DNA from: Leucobacter chinensis
Lineage (GTDB): Bacteria; Actinomycetota; Actinomycetes; Actinomycetales; Microbacteriaceae
NCBI RefSeq assembly: GCF_019049105.1
Contig: NZ_JAHQZR010000006.1
Coordinates: forward strand, 62,001 to 126,000
Length of the DNA: 64,000 bases
Reading direction: 5' to 3'
A program made the translations under genes and the position numbers. The notes beneath the pieces are model-generated. The model was not told the DNA's origin, made no database searches, and worked only from the letters and a program-made list of their open reading frames with translations. Below, piece after piece: positions 1 to 7,651 of this stretch (position 1 is the first letter of the stretch; each line of letters begins with the position of its first letter).

Positions 1-523
1 CCGCCTCCGAGATTGCGTGGAACAGCGAGCGAGTAACGAATTCCTCGGCGCAATACTTGAACAATTCCTCGTGAGTTCCGCGACGGCGAAGCTCCATGTG
101 CAGTGTTCCGGCGAGGGCGGCTGCTTCGGTGAGCGTGCTGGCCCTCGTGCCCCGAGCGAGCTGGCCCTTGTCATTGATCCGGTATCCGTAGTGCACCATG
201 AACTCGGAGAGTTGGTCGCGTAGTTGCCCAAAACGATTGGGGTCTCGCGTGTATCGGGCCGGTGACATCGCCTTGGTGATGAAGACCGCCACACAGTTGC
301 CCAGACCCTGACGATACTGCTTGTTGTTCAAGGTGATGTGGAGGCTCTCGCGCTTGTTCCTTCCCTGCTCGCGTTGACTTATCCCTGCCATCGGGAGCAG
401 CGCATCGATCTCGGAGTTACTCAGACCCGGGTACTCGGTCTGGGCTAGGACATCGGCGACGCCTTTGATGAAATACATTGGGAAGGGGTCGATCCGACGC
501 GGTTCACGACTCGAGGTGGTCAT
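1..523 (-). CDS. TIGR02391 family (Hypoth_Ymh) protein, C-terminus cut by window edge
   Basis: I read this frame directly. It starts at ATG 523, overlaps the end of the upstream gene (504-1538) by 20 bases, and stays open to the window edge, giving at least 174 residues. The N-terminal part resembles the helical start of TIGR02391 proteins (FIKGVADVLAQTEYPGLSNS, then a GxGNxVxxFI stretch). The visible end (EELFKYCAEEFVTRSLFHAI) resembles the start of the Hypoth_Ymh domain. Members of this family occur near restriction and abortive-infection genes, but their biochemistry is not settled. The overlap with the membrane-protein gene suggests translational coupling. The family assignment is from memory of the pattern. 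Confidence 0.7.
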   Translation of the reverse strand, partial: MTTSSREPRRIDPFPMYFIKGVADVLAQTEYPGLSNSEIDALLPMAGISQREQGRNKRESLHITLNNKQYRQGLGNCVAVFITKAMSPARYTRDPNRFGQLRDQLSEFMVHYGYRINDKGQLARGTRASTLTEAAALAGTLHMELRRRGTHEELFKYCAEEFVTRSLFHAISEA

Positions 524-1538
524 CGCTCTCACCATCCTCCTCATCGGGGCGGTTGCGCTGGTCTGAGCTCTGTCGCTGACTCGCCTGCTGGTCGATTCGA
601 TAGAGCTTGCGTGCGAACTGGATCGCGTCGGGGGCCGAGTACCAGCCCTTGTCCCGGAGGTGTTCTTCCCAGTCGAGTTCGTCGAGCCGGTGAATGTCGA
701 TGCAGTAGTGCAGATTGTCCGCAGGGATGACGTGCCGTTCGGTGAAGTACCAGCCGTTTCGTCGTTCGACGATTCTCCGAAGAGTCGGGCGGTTTCCAGC
801 AAGGTCTTGGGAGCGCAGTCTGGTCACGTCTGTGAGCATGCTCGCGAGTTCTTCGACCGATTGAGTTGGGACGTTGAGGCCAGTGCCAAGGTCACGCCCA
901 GCATCTCGAACGGCGTAAACGAGCGACTGATAGAAGTCCTCAGGAGTCGTGGAGGCATCCCAAGATGTACTCGACAAGACTGTGCCATCATCTTCCTCAA
1001 GCTGGACGACGAGCGTCTCCGTTGAAGGACGGTCGATGAGGAAGCGGTAGTGAATGTCGGTTTCCCACACAGGAACCCGAACGCCGTCCGCAGTGATGAG
1101 CTGATCCTGCGTCGCCTGACGCAAGGCTCCGATCAAGGAATCGCGGGTTGTGACGTTCACTATGTTGCGGTAGACGTCGAGCTCATCCTCCAATTCCGCA
1201 AGCTGCCGATCGACCAGCGACTGATGGATGTCATCTAGAGAGTGGGCGGCCGTATCCGCGGTTTGCTTTGCCTGTTCAGCGACGCTCTCCGCGCGAGAGG
1301 CGGTGCGCTCGACACGCTCGAAGCTGCGGCGCATCCCAGCCAGCAAGAGCTCGCCTGGGATCAAAAGCAATACGACGACGGCCATGTTCGCCAAGAGGTT
1401 GCTCCACCACGCATCAGCATGCTGCAAGAGCCACGAACCGAACGCCAGCCCCAATCCGACGAGTGCGGTGACGCTCAAGATCAGCGCCCGAGGACGCCAG
1501 CTCTCGGAGGCGTTCGCAGCTGCGCTTCTGGTGCTCAT
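504..1538 (-). CDS. Hypothetical membrane protein with two N-terminal TM helices and a coiled coil
   Basis: I chose ATG 1538 (MSTRSAAANASES), giving 344 aa. The open frame extends to 1736, but that part has no coding character and overlaps the divergent upstream gene. Residues about 18-65 form two hydrophobic segments. About residues 70-120 are rich in E, A, Q and R with heptad-like spacing (probable coiled coil), followed by a soluble domain with a conserved-looking YFTERHVIPADNLHYCID stretch. The tail is very acidic and hydrophilic. I recognise no family. The gene overlaps the downstream TIGR02391 gene by 20 bases, so the two probably work together. A membrane anchor or pore partner for a defence or signalling module is one possibility, unproven. 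Confidence 0.75.
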   Translation of the reverse strand: MSTRSAAANASESWRPRALILSVTALVGLGLAFGSWLLQHADAWWSNLLANMAVVVLLLIPGELLLAGMRRSFERVERTASRAESVAEQAKQTADTAAHSLDDIHQSLVDRQLAELEDELDVYRNIVNVTTRDSLIGALRQATQDQLITADGVRVPVWETDIHYRFLIDRPSTETLVVQLEEDDGTVLSSTSWDASTTPEDFYQSLVYAVRDAGRDLGTGLNVPTQSVEELASMLTDVTRLRSQDLAGNRPTLRRIVERRNGWYFTERHVIPADNLHYCIDIHRLDELDWEEHLRDKGWYSAPDAIQFARKLYRIDQQASQRQSSDQRNRPDEEDGESDDHLES

Positions 1539-1630
1539 GCTCCATTCTATTCCGTGACGCGCATGGGACTGAAGATGCCGCGCCGCACCTGAGAGGTGCC
1601 CACCCGCACCGCTCATGTTTGGAGACCCAC

Positions 1631-1936
1631 ATGCCCACCATCGCACTACTACTGACCGTGCTCCCTGCGGAGAACGTCTACCCGGATCTGTCCGGGGTGG
1701 GAGGTCGCAGCACCCTGATCTCCATCGTCGGCGCACTGCTCACGATCGTGCTCATCGTGTCCGTGCTCATGCTCGTGGTCTCCGCGATCATCTGGGCAAT
1801 CTCGTCCTCGAACGGCAACCCCGGTGTCGCAGCGAAAGGCAAAGTCGGGGTCTTCGTCGCCCTCGGTGCCGCCGTCCTCGCCGGAGCCGGAGTCGCCTGG
1901 ATGAACTTCCTCCTGAACCTCGGCGATGCCCTCTAA
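1631..1936 (+). CDS. DUF6112 family small membrane protein (pilin-like, first copy)
   Basis: The protein has 101 aa from ATG 1631, with GGAG six bases upstream; a TTG at 1619 is in frame but lies before that site. After a short hydrophobic leader come a VYPDLSGVGG motif and two TM helices (about residues 33-57 and 75-97) joined by a short polar loop containing SSNGNPGVAAKGK. This is the pattern of DUF6112 proteins, which precede the VirB6-like gene in actinobacterial conjugative elements. A VirB2/TrbC-like pilin or channel component is a reasonable guess from size and position. A paralogue follows 104 bases downstream. Confidence 0.8.
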   Translation: MPTIALLLTVLPAENVYPDLSGVGGRSTLISIVGALLTIVLIVSVLMLVVSAIIWAISSSNGNPGVAAKGKVGVFVALGAAVLAGAGVAWMNFLLNLGDAL

Positions 1937-2040
1937 CACCCCGTATCCCCGGGCTTCGAGTCGGGTGTTTCGGGGTCGCACCTGACGGGTGACCCCGCAG
2001 CTATCTCGTTGCGGGCCGAAGCCTGTGAAGGAGCCCCACC

Positions 2041-2364
2041 ATGCTTGCCGTCCTCGACACCCTCACCGCCGCCGCCGCAGTCCTGCCCGCGAACATCAAC
2101 ATCACCCCGAACGACTCCGGCCTCCCCGGAATCGGTGCCCTTCGCACCGTCGTCGGTGCAGTGATGACGATCGGGCTGATCCTGTCCGTGCTCGCCCTCA
2201 TCGTCTCCGCGGTGGTGTGGGGCTTCGGGTCAAACTCCTCCAACCCCCACCTGGCTTCCAGGGGAAAGGTCGGGGTGCTGATCTCCTGCGGCGCGGCGAT
2301 CATCACCGGCGCATCAGTCACGCTCATCAACTTCTTCTGGAACGTCGGCCAGACCGTCTCCTAA
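2041..2364 (+). CDS. DUF6112 family small membrane protein (second copy)
   Basis: The protein has 107 aa from ATG 2041, with AAGGAG eight bases upstream. It has the same architecture as the 1631 gene: N-terminal hydrophobic stretch, an ITPNDSGLPGIGALRTVVGA segment, a TM helix, a short loop with SSNPHLASRGKVGV, and a second TM helix. The loops of the two copies are clearly related (xSNxNPxxAxxGKVGV), so this is a tandem duplication that has diverged. It sits directly upstream of the VirB6-like gene and is probably part of the same transfer operon. The role is inferred from position. Confidence 0.8.
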   Translation: MLAVLDTLTAAAAVLPANINITPNDSGLPGIGALRTVVGAVMTIGLILSVLALIVSAVVWGFGSNSSNPHLASRGKVGVLISCGAAIITGASVTLINFFWNVGQTVS

Positions 2365-2371
2365 CCCACGA

Positions 2372-2394
2372 CCTCTACCCGAAGAAGGGAGGGG
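2372..2394 (+). promoter_or_regulatory. Hairpin covering the ribosome-binding site of the VirB6-like gene
   Basis: CCTCT (2372-2376) and CCC (2378-2380) can pair with AGGGG (2390-2394) and GGG (2387-2389) around a GAAGAA loop, with one bulged A. The 3' arm is the Shine-Dalgarno stretch of the GTG start at 2401. It belongs to a set of similar leaders in this element. Pairing was judged by eye. Confidence 0.45.
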
Positions 2395-2400
2395 AACCCA

Positions 2401-3852
2401 GTGGCTGGAATCTGCGACGTCCCCATCATTAGCAACGTCTGCGACGCCGTCGGTGAAGGGGCCGCCACCCTCGTGGCAGCCCCTTTCGACTGGCTCGCAC
2501 AAGCCATCGGGCAGGCCGCGTCCTGGATCTTCCAGGGCGTGTGGGCACTGTTCGACTCCACCACCCTGGTCGATGTCACCGGGGCGGGCTACATCGGCGT
2601 GTACAACGTGATCTTCGGGATCGCGATCTTCATCATGCTGATCTTCTTCTGCCTCCAACTCATCACCGGCCTCATCCGCCGCGACCCCACCGCCCTGTCC
2701 CGCGCAGCTCTCGGGCTCGCAAAGAGCGTGTTGGGGTCGTTCCTGGTGATCACCCTCACCGCAACTCTCCTCGAGGTCGTCGACCAGCTGAGCATCGGCA
2801 TCATCCAAGCCACCGGCACAACGTTGGAGGAAATGGGCGGGAAGATCGGTGTTCTCGTTGCCGGGCTCACCGCGATCAACCTCACCGCACCAGGAGCCGG
2901 GGCAATCATCACGATCTTCCTCAGCTTCCTCGCGATCTGTGCCGCTGCGATCGTCTGGTTCTCACTCCTCATCCGGAAGGCTTTGATCCTCGTCGCGGTC
3001 GTCATGGCACCGATCGCTTTGTCGGGAGCGTCGTGGGATGCGACGAAGGGATGGTTCGGGAAGTGGGCATCGTTCGTGCTCGCGCTGATCTTCTCCAAGC
3101 TGGTGATCGTGGTGGTGTTTCTCGTCGCCATCAACCAGGTCAACGCCCCCATCGATCTGGACCTGTCCTCGATCGCGGATCCGATCGCGGGGATCGTGCT
3201 GATGTTCATCGCCGCGTTCGCCCCGTACATGGTGTACAAGTTCATCAGCTTCGTCGGCTTCGACATGTACCACGTCATGTCCGCCGAACAAGAATCCAAG
3301 CAAGCCATGAACCGGCCCATGCCGCTGCCAGGGAAACCCGACGGTGCAGGCCCGCAGAAGGTCCTCGACGGCGGTGACAACAAGGGTGGCGGAAACGGTG
3401 GAGGCGGCAATGCACCGCCGCCACCGAGCGGGAAGCCATCTGCGCCTGCGGGCGGTGGTGCAGGTTCCGCAGGTGCTGGTGCGGCGTCCGGCTCCGCGGG
3501 CGCTGCTGGATCCGGTGGCGCGGCAGTAGGATCCGGGGGCGGTGCTGCAGCCGCGGGCGGTGCCGGAGCGGGAGCTGCGGCAGGGCCGATCGGGATCGCC
3601 GCGGTTGCTGGGGCGAAGATCGCCAAGGGAGCCGCGGAAGCAGGACCGAAGCTCGGCGGCGCTATTGGTCGCACCGCGGACAACCACGCCGGGGCCGCAA
3701 GCGAAGCACAGACCCCACCACCACCGCCGGATCGCTCCACGCCGCCCGCCCAGCCGAGCGCACCGCCCTCGGAAGCTGTACCGAAGACGCCTCCGGCGAA
3801 ACCTGCGGGTGGGGACGCACCGCCACCGCCGAAGCCCGCACCGAAGTCCTGA
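2401..3852 (+). CDS. VirB6/TrbL-like conjugal transfer membrane protein (SCO6881 family)
   Basis: The protein has 483 aa from GTG 2401, with GGGAGGGG just upstream. The N-terminal half has at least six hydrophobic helices, including paired helices around residues 60-110 and 145-210 with the LLIRKALILVAVVMAPIAL pattern typical of TrbL/VirB6 and SCO6881-type proteins. After about residue 300 the sequence becomes a long Gly/Ala/Pro-rich disordered tail ending in a PPPPKP-type stretch. It would form part of the inner-membrane channel of the secretion apparatus. The position between the DUF6112 genes and the PrgI-like gene matches other actinobacterial elements. Confidence 0.85.
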   Translation: MAGICDVPIISNVCDAVGEGAATLVAAPFDWLAQAIGQAASWIFQGVWALFDSTTLVDVTGAGYIGVYNVIFGIAIFIMLIFFCLQLITGLIRRDPTALSRAALGLAKSVLGSFLVITLTATLLEVVDQLSIGIIQATGTTLEEMGGKIGVLVAGLTAINLTAPGAGAIITIFLSFLAICAAAIVWFSLLIRKALILVAVVMAPIALSGASWDATKGWFGKWASFVLALIFSKLVIVVVFLVAINQVNAPIDLDLSSIADPIAGIVLMFIAAFAPYMVYKFISFVGFDMYHVMSAEQESKQAMNRPMPLPGKPDGAGPQKVLDGGDNKGGGNGGGGNAPPPPSGKPSAPAGGGAGSAGAGAASGSAGAAGSGGAAVGSGGGAAAAGGAGAGAAAGPIGIAAVAGAKIAKGAAEAGPKLGGAIGRTADNHAGAASEAQTPPPPPDRSTPPAQPSAPPSEAVPKTPPAKPAGGDAPPPPKPAPKS

Positions 3853-3897
3853 ACCGACTTCGCACCTGAAAGGAGAGAGAAGACGCACATCCGTCAC

Positions 3898-3931
3898 GCG
3901 GGCGGTAACCCAGCACCGGGTTGCCGCCCGC
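3898..3931 (+). terminator. Strong hairpin between VirB6-like and PrgI-like genes
   Basis: The arms gcgggcggtaaccc (3898-3911) and gggttgccgcccgc (3918-3931) pair over 14 bases with one wobble, around a 6-base loop. TTCTTCG follows. It looks like a partial terminator or attenuator inside the transfer operon. Confidence 0.55.
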
Positions 3932-3942
3932 TTCTTCGTGTC

Positions 3943-3985
3943 CGTACCTGACCTGCACGTACCCGACGTCGTCTTCAGGAGGAGC
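3943..3985 (+). promoter_or_regulatory. CGTACCT leader element before the PrgI-like gene
   Basis: CGTACCTGA at 3943-3951 is followed by TCAGGAGGAG (3975-3984), the ribosome-binding site for ATG 3991. CCTGA and TCAGG can pair (5 bp). The same CGTACCT motif occurs before the genes at 7652, 10296 and 14594. This is the weakest pairing of the four. Confidence 0.4.
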
Positions 3986-3990
3986 CACAG

Positions 3991-5451
3991 ATGAGTACCG
4001 CATCCACGCAGAACGAGTTCGAACTGTCCCCGGTGAAGTTCTCCCGTCTCACCAAACGCGGAATCATCCTCGGCCTCTCCCTCCCACAAGTTATTGCGCT
4101 CTCGATCGCAGTCGCCGTCTTCATCGCCTCCCTGTACACCGGTGGACCCGCGGCGCTCTACACCGCACCCATCTGGGGCACCGCGATCGCCCTCACCTGG
4201 GTTCCCATCAGCGGCAGGAAACTCGTCGAATGGGTACCGATCACCCTGCACTGGCTCCTCCGCCAGGCACTGGGGCAGACCAGGTACCGGCGGCGCGTCG
4301 TCAAGCCCCGGCCCGCTGGGACGCTCGCGCTCCCGGGGGATGCGGCACCGCTTCGCCAGTACGAGGACCCCGAGACCGGGGCGGTCATGGTGCACGATCC
4401 GCACGCACAGACGTTGACTGCGCTGGTGGAGGTGACCCATCCGTCGTTCATCCTCCTCGACCCCGGAGAGCAGGAACGCCGCGTGCACGCCTGGGGACGC
4501 GTCCTGTCCACCGCCTGCCGCTCCACCCGCATCGCCCGCCTGCAGGTGCTCGAGCGCACCGTCCCCGACTCAGGTTCCGGGCTCGCACAGTGGTGGGCCG
4601 AACAGGGCAACGACGACGACTCCTGGGTCGCTCGCACCTACCGGGAGCTCATCGACCGGGCAGGCCCCGCTGGTGAACGGCACATCTCCACCATTTCGCT
4701 GTCCCTTGATATGCGGGCAGCGTCCCGCGCGATCCGCACCGCAGGCGGCAGCCTCAAAGGAGCAGCCGTCGTCCTGAGACAGGAGATGGACACCCTCACC
4801 ACCGCGCTGCGCACCGCAGATCTCAAACCCACCGCCTGGTACACCCCCGGTCAACTCGCCATCATGCTCCGCTCCGCCTACGACCCGGCAATCGCCGCGA
4901 CCCTGGAACGCTCAGGCGAGATCGGGCAAGACCTCGCCGCCGCAGGCCCCGTCGCGGTCGAAGAAACCTGGGACGGGCTTCGCTCTGACAGCGCCCATCA
5001 CGCAGTGCTGTGGATCAGCGAGTGGCCACGCTCCCTCGTCTACCCAGGCTTCCTCGCACCCGTCCTGCTGTCCTCCGGGATTAGGCGCGCATTCACCCTG
5101 CTGTGTGACCCGATCCGCTCCGACCAGGCAGCCCGCGACATCCGCAAGAAGAAAACCGAATACATCTCCGACGCGGCCCAGCGACAAAAAGTCGGACAAA
5201 TCGAAGACGCACAGCAGACAGCCGAATACCAAGACGTCCTCCAACAGGAAGCAGACCTCACCAGCGGCCACGGCGTCCTCCGCTACACCGGCCTCCTCGC
5301 CATCTCCGCCCCTACCGCTGACGAACTCGAGGCCGCGGTATCCGCGATCGAACAAGCAGCAATCCAAGCATCCTGCGAGACCAGGCGGCTCGTCGGCCAG
5401 CAAGCTCAAGCGTTCGTCGCGGCAGCGTTGCCCCTGTGCCGGGGACTATAA
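3991..5451 (+). CDS. PrgI/VirB4-N like conjugal transfer protein (SCO6880 family)
   Basis: The protein has 486 aa from ATG 3991, preceded by AGGAGGAG. Residues about 25-75 contain two TM helices in a PrgI/VirB3-like arrangement. The rest is a soluble domain matching the non-ATPase N-terminal half of VirB4 (DPGEQERRVHAWGRVLSTAC, then an SLSLDMRAASRAIR region, ending ALPLCRGL). There is no Walker A motif. The ATPase half is encoded separately at 7652. In related elements these two genes are adjacent, but here a MerR-MFS pair lies between them. The protein end looks complete. Confidence 0.85.
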   Translation: MSTASTQNEFELSPVKFSRLTKRGIILGLSLPQVIALSIAVAVFIASLYTGGPAALYTAPIWGTAIALTWVPISGRKLVEWVPITLHWLLRQALGQTRYRRRVVKPRPAGTLALPGDAAPLRQYEDPETGAVMVHDPHAQTLTALVEVTHPSFILLDPGEQERRVHAWGRVLSTACRSTRIARLQVLERTVPDSGSGLAQWWAEQGNDDDSWVARTYRELIDRAGPAGERHISTISLSLDMRAASRAIRTAGGSLKGAAVVLRQEMDTLTTALRTADLKPTAWYTPGQLAIMLRSAYDPAIAATLERSGEIGQDLAAAGPVAVEETWDGLRSDSAHHAVLWISEWPRSLVYPGFLAPVLLSSGIRRAFTLLCDPIRSDQAARDIRKKKTEYISDAAQRQKVGQIEDAQQTAEYQDVLQQEADLTSGHGVLRYTGLLAISAPTADELEAAVSAIEQAAIQASCETRRLVGQQAQAFVAAALPLCRGL

Positions 5452-5473
5452 GCGTATGGCTACCTGTGTCCCG

Positions 5474-6268
5474 TTACGGCGTTTGCTCGGGCAGTGAAAT
5501 TAGTTCACTCAGCCGTGTTTCAAGTTGGAGCAACACTGCGCGTTGTTGTCTATTCAGCACGTCGGCTGAGTGTTGAGCCAAAAGATCAGCGGCACCAGTT
5601 GCCTCGAACGGAGATTCATGCGCTGCATAGCTGGTGATCAATGGTGCAAACACTTTCAAGAAATGCTCCACCAGGTCAGAGATTTCGTCTTCGCTGGTGT
5701 TGTCGCCGAGTTCAGCAAACCGCCTGTTCATTGAGCTAACTGCAGGAGCGAACTCTTCGCTGCTGAGTTGCCGGTAGAGCTCAACAAGGTGGTTCATGCC
5801 TCCCTCGCCCGCGAAATGAGCAAGAAGAACGGCCTGGTCCCGATCGAAGCTTCCATACCAGGCGGGCAGGTCTTCGGTAGTGAGCGCGGTAAGGAATGGC
5901 GCTATTTCTGGGGGCGTGTCAGGAGCAGCTAGGTGAGAACGGAGTTGTTCGATGAGTGCTCGCTGTTGCTGCAAACGTTCGATCTCAGATACAAGTTCCT
6001 CGTCAAGTTGCGCTAACAGTTCTTGAGTGCCTGTTTGAGGGTCACTGATTGGGGTTTCTGGTTGGTCGAGAAGATCTGGCATCTGCTCGAGCGCAATGCC
6101 CAGCGAGCTGAGCCGTTTGATGCGCAGCACGCGGATAAGATCATGCACCGTGTAGTCACGGTACCCGTTGGCCCCACGTTCAGGTTCTTCAAGGACGCCG
6201 ACCTGGTGGTAGTGGCGGAGTGCTCGAACTGTCACCCCAGCGAGCCTCGCTAGTTCGCTGCTACGCAT
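5474..6268 (-). CDS. MerR family transcriptional regulator
   Basis: The protein has 264 aa from ATG 6268. Residues 1-70 are a MerR-type winged helix (MRSSELARLAGVTVRALRHY, then NGYRDYTVHDL). A helical linker (EIERLQQQRALIEQL) and a C-terminal helical domain of about 140 residues follow, possibly a TipAS-like ligand-binding domain. The start lies inside the end of the MFS gene (overlap 6261-6268), so the two genes form an operon transcribed against the transfer genes. It probably controls the exporter. Base composition looks less GC-rich than the transfer genes. Confidence 0.88.
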   Translation of the reverse strand: MRSSELARLAGVTVRALRHYHQVGVLEEPERGANGYRDYTVHDLIRVLRIKRLSSLGIALEQMPDLLDQPETPISDPQTGTQELLAQLDEELVSEIERLQQQRALIEQLRSHLAAPDTPPEIAPFLTALTTEDLPAWYGSFDRDQAVLLAHFAGEGGMNHLVELYRQLSSEEFAPAVSSMNRRFAELGDNTSEDEISDLVEHFLKVFAPLITSYAAHESPFEATGAADLLAQHSADVLNRQQRAVLLQLETRLSELISLPEQTP

Positions 6269-7520
6269 CTGTCACCTCCTCTGAAGTCTTGTTCGTGCCT
6301 GTTGCAGTATCTGCTTCTTGTGGTTCCAGGTTACGCAAAGACCGCGCGGTCAAGCCAAGAATGAGTGCGAGCAGCCACATACTTGACAGTGCGATCGAAG
6401 CGACCTGCACATTGAAATACTCGGTCAAGATTGCTGCGGCCATAATGCCCAGCGGGGGTGCTGCGGTCATGATGGCATTCTGGGTACCCATAATGCGGCC
6501 ACGCATTTCTTCCGGGATGCGTTCGATCATCAGCACCCCAATCAGGGCACCGAAGAGGCCACTTGCAGCACCGATGACGAATGCGCCAACGAAGATCACC
6601 CAAACAGTGATCAGCGAAGCGATGATCCCGAACCCAATAGCGGTGCCGATCAGCCCCACAACAAGCCAGATGCGTCGTGGTGTTTTCGTGCCTGCCACCG
6701 CGTAGATGCTGCCGCCGACGAGCATGCCTATTGCGAGAGCGGTGAGTACGAAGCCGAGCAATCCTGGCTGGTTGATTTCGGTGAAGTACACCGGCAGAAC
6801 CAGTCCTTGGAGAGCCCCCAACACGAGCACAGAAAATAGGCTCAGTGTGGTTGTGACGATCAGGAACGGGTTGGTGAATAGTGTGCGCCAGCCCGTACGA
6901 AGTTGGGTCCAGGAACTCGCAGTGGTCTCATCCGTTTCGCCCGGCAGAATCTTGCCAACTTCGCGCGGTATCAGCAAGGTGAGTAGAGCCGCGCCAAGCG
7001 AGGTGGCTGCGGTAATCCACAGCACTGTCGAGCCGTCAAAGAGCACCATCAGGGTGCCAGCTGCCGCAGGGCCAAGAAGGATCGCGACAGCTCCGAGGGC
7101 TTCGCGAATTCCCATGAGTCGTTCTGAAGTGATTTGGCCGTGTCGAAGAATTGCGGGAAGAAGCGCGTCGCGTGCGGTGAGCCCTGGCACGTCACCGACC
7201 GAGCCAAGGATGCCGAACAAAATGAACCAGCCAATGTTCAGTCCAGAAATCATGTCGATCAGAGGCAGTGCTGCAATCGCGGCAGCAGAGATGAGGTCAG
7301 TGACCACCGATGAGGTGCGCCGGTTGATCCGGTCGATGACCACACCCATGGTGAGCCCCGCAATAACAGCTGGAATCGCGGTAGCGGCTGCGACGGTACC
7401 GGCCCCCAGGGCGCTTCCAGTAATTTGCAGCACGATCAGCGGCAACGCGATACCCGCTATCGAGTTGCCCAGTAACGACAGTAGATATGAGGCGAGATAC
7501 GCGAAAGAGATTCTGTTCAT
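6261..7520 (-). CDS. MFS drug-efflux-type transporter
   Basis: The protein has 419 aa from ATG 7520 and about 12 hydrophobic segments. The first runs SFAYLASYLLSLLGNSIAGI. The cytoplasmic loop after TM2 has a GVVIDRINRRTS signature of the MFS. The pattern (MefA/Tap/MFS_3-like) fits proton-driven export of a toxic compound, with unknown substrate. It overlaps the MerR gene by 8 bases. The pair sits inside the conjugation operon on the opposite strand and is probably acquired cargo that could confer resistance. Confidence 0.85.
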   Translation of the reverse strand: MNRISFAYLASYLLSLLGNSIAGIALPLIVLQITGSALGAGTVAAATAIPAVIAGLTMGVVIDRINRRTSSVVTDLISAAAIAALPLIDMISGLNIGWFILFGILGSVGDVPGLTARDALLPAILRHGQITSERLMGIREALGAVAILLGPAAAGTLMVLFDGSTVLWITAATSLGAALLTLLIPREVGKILPGETDETTASSWTQLRTGWRTLFTNPFLIVTTTLSLFSVLVLGALQGLVLPVYFTEINQPGLLGFVLTALAIGMLVGGSIYAVAGTKTPRRIWLVVGLIGTAIGFGIIASLITVWVIFVGAFVIGAASGLFGALIGVLMIERIPEEMRGRIMGTQNAIMTAAPPLGIMAAAILTEYFNVQVASIALSSMWLLALILGLTARSLRNLEPQEADTATGTNKTSEEVTDA

Positions 7521-7560
7521 ACCTCAAGCAAAAACTATGACGTAGGGGCGGAGTCAAGCG
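7521..7560 (-). promoter_or_regulatory. Probable MerR-controlled promoter of the exporter operon
   Basis: On the minus strand CTTGACTCC (TTGACT at 7552-7557) is followed by CCCCTACGTCATAGTTT, ending a few bases before ATG 7520. This layout resembles MerR/TipA-type promoters with the operator between -35 and -10. I cannot set the -10 firmly. The leader would be very short. Confidence 0.4.
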
Positions 7561-7616
7561 TGGGAGGGAGCATGCCTAGCGTCCCGCGGAGCAAGTCGAC
7601 ACAGCAGCAAGGTTCG

Positions 7617-7645
7617 TACCTCTCAAACACCAGCTCTGAGAGGTA
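7617..7645 (+). promoter_or_regulatory. CGTACCT leader hairpin over the ribosome-binding site of the VirB4 ATPase
   Basis: TACCTCTCA (7617-7625) and TGAGAGGTA (7637-7645) form a perfect 9-bp inverted repeat with an 11-base loop. The 3' arm contains GAGAGG, the ribosome-binding site for GTG 7652. Pairing would block ribosome access. This is the clearest member of the leader family in this element. Confidence 0.6.
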
Positions 7646-7651
7646 GCCACT

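Noticed and set aside
2589-3890. Minus-strand open frame (433 codons), Pro/Ala-rich, opposite the VirB6-like gene
   Set aside because: The sequence is the reverse image of TM helices and a Gly/Ala tail; no ribosome-binding site and no independent coding evidence.
2962-4488. Minus-strand open frame (508 codons) spanning two transfer genes
   Set aside because: It spans two well-supported genes and a strong hairpin, and its product is Arg/His-rich nonsense typical of high-GC shadow frames.
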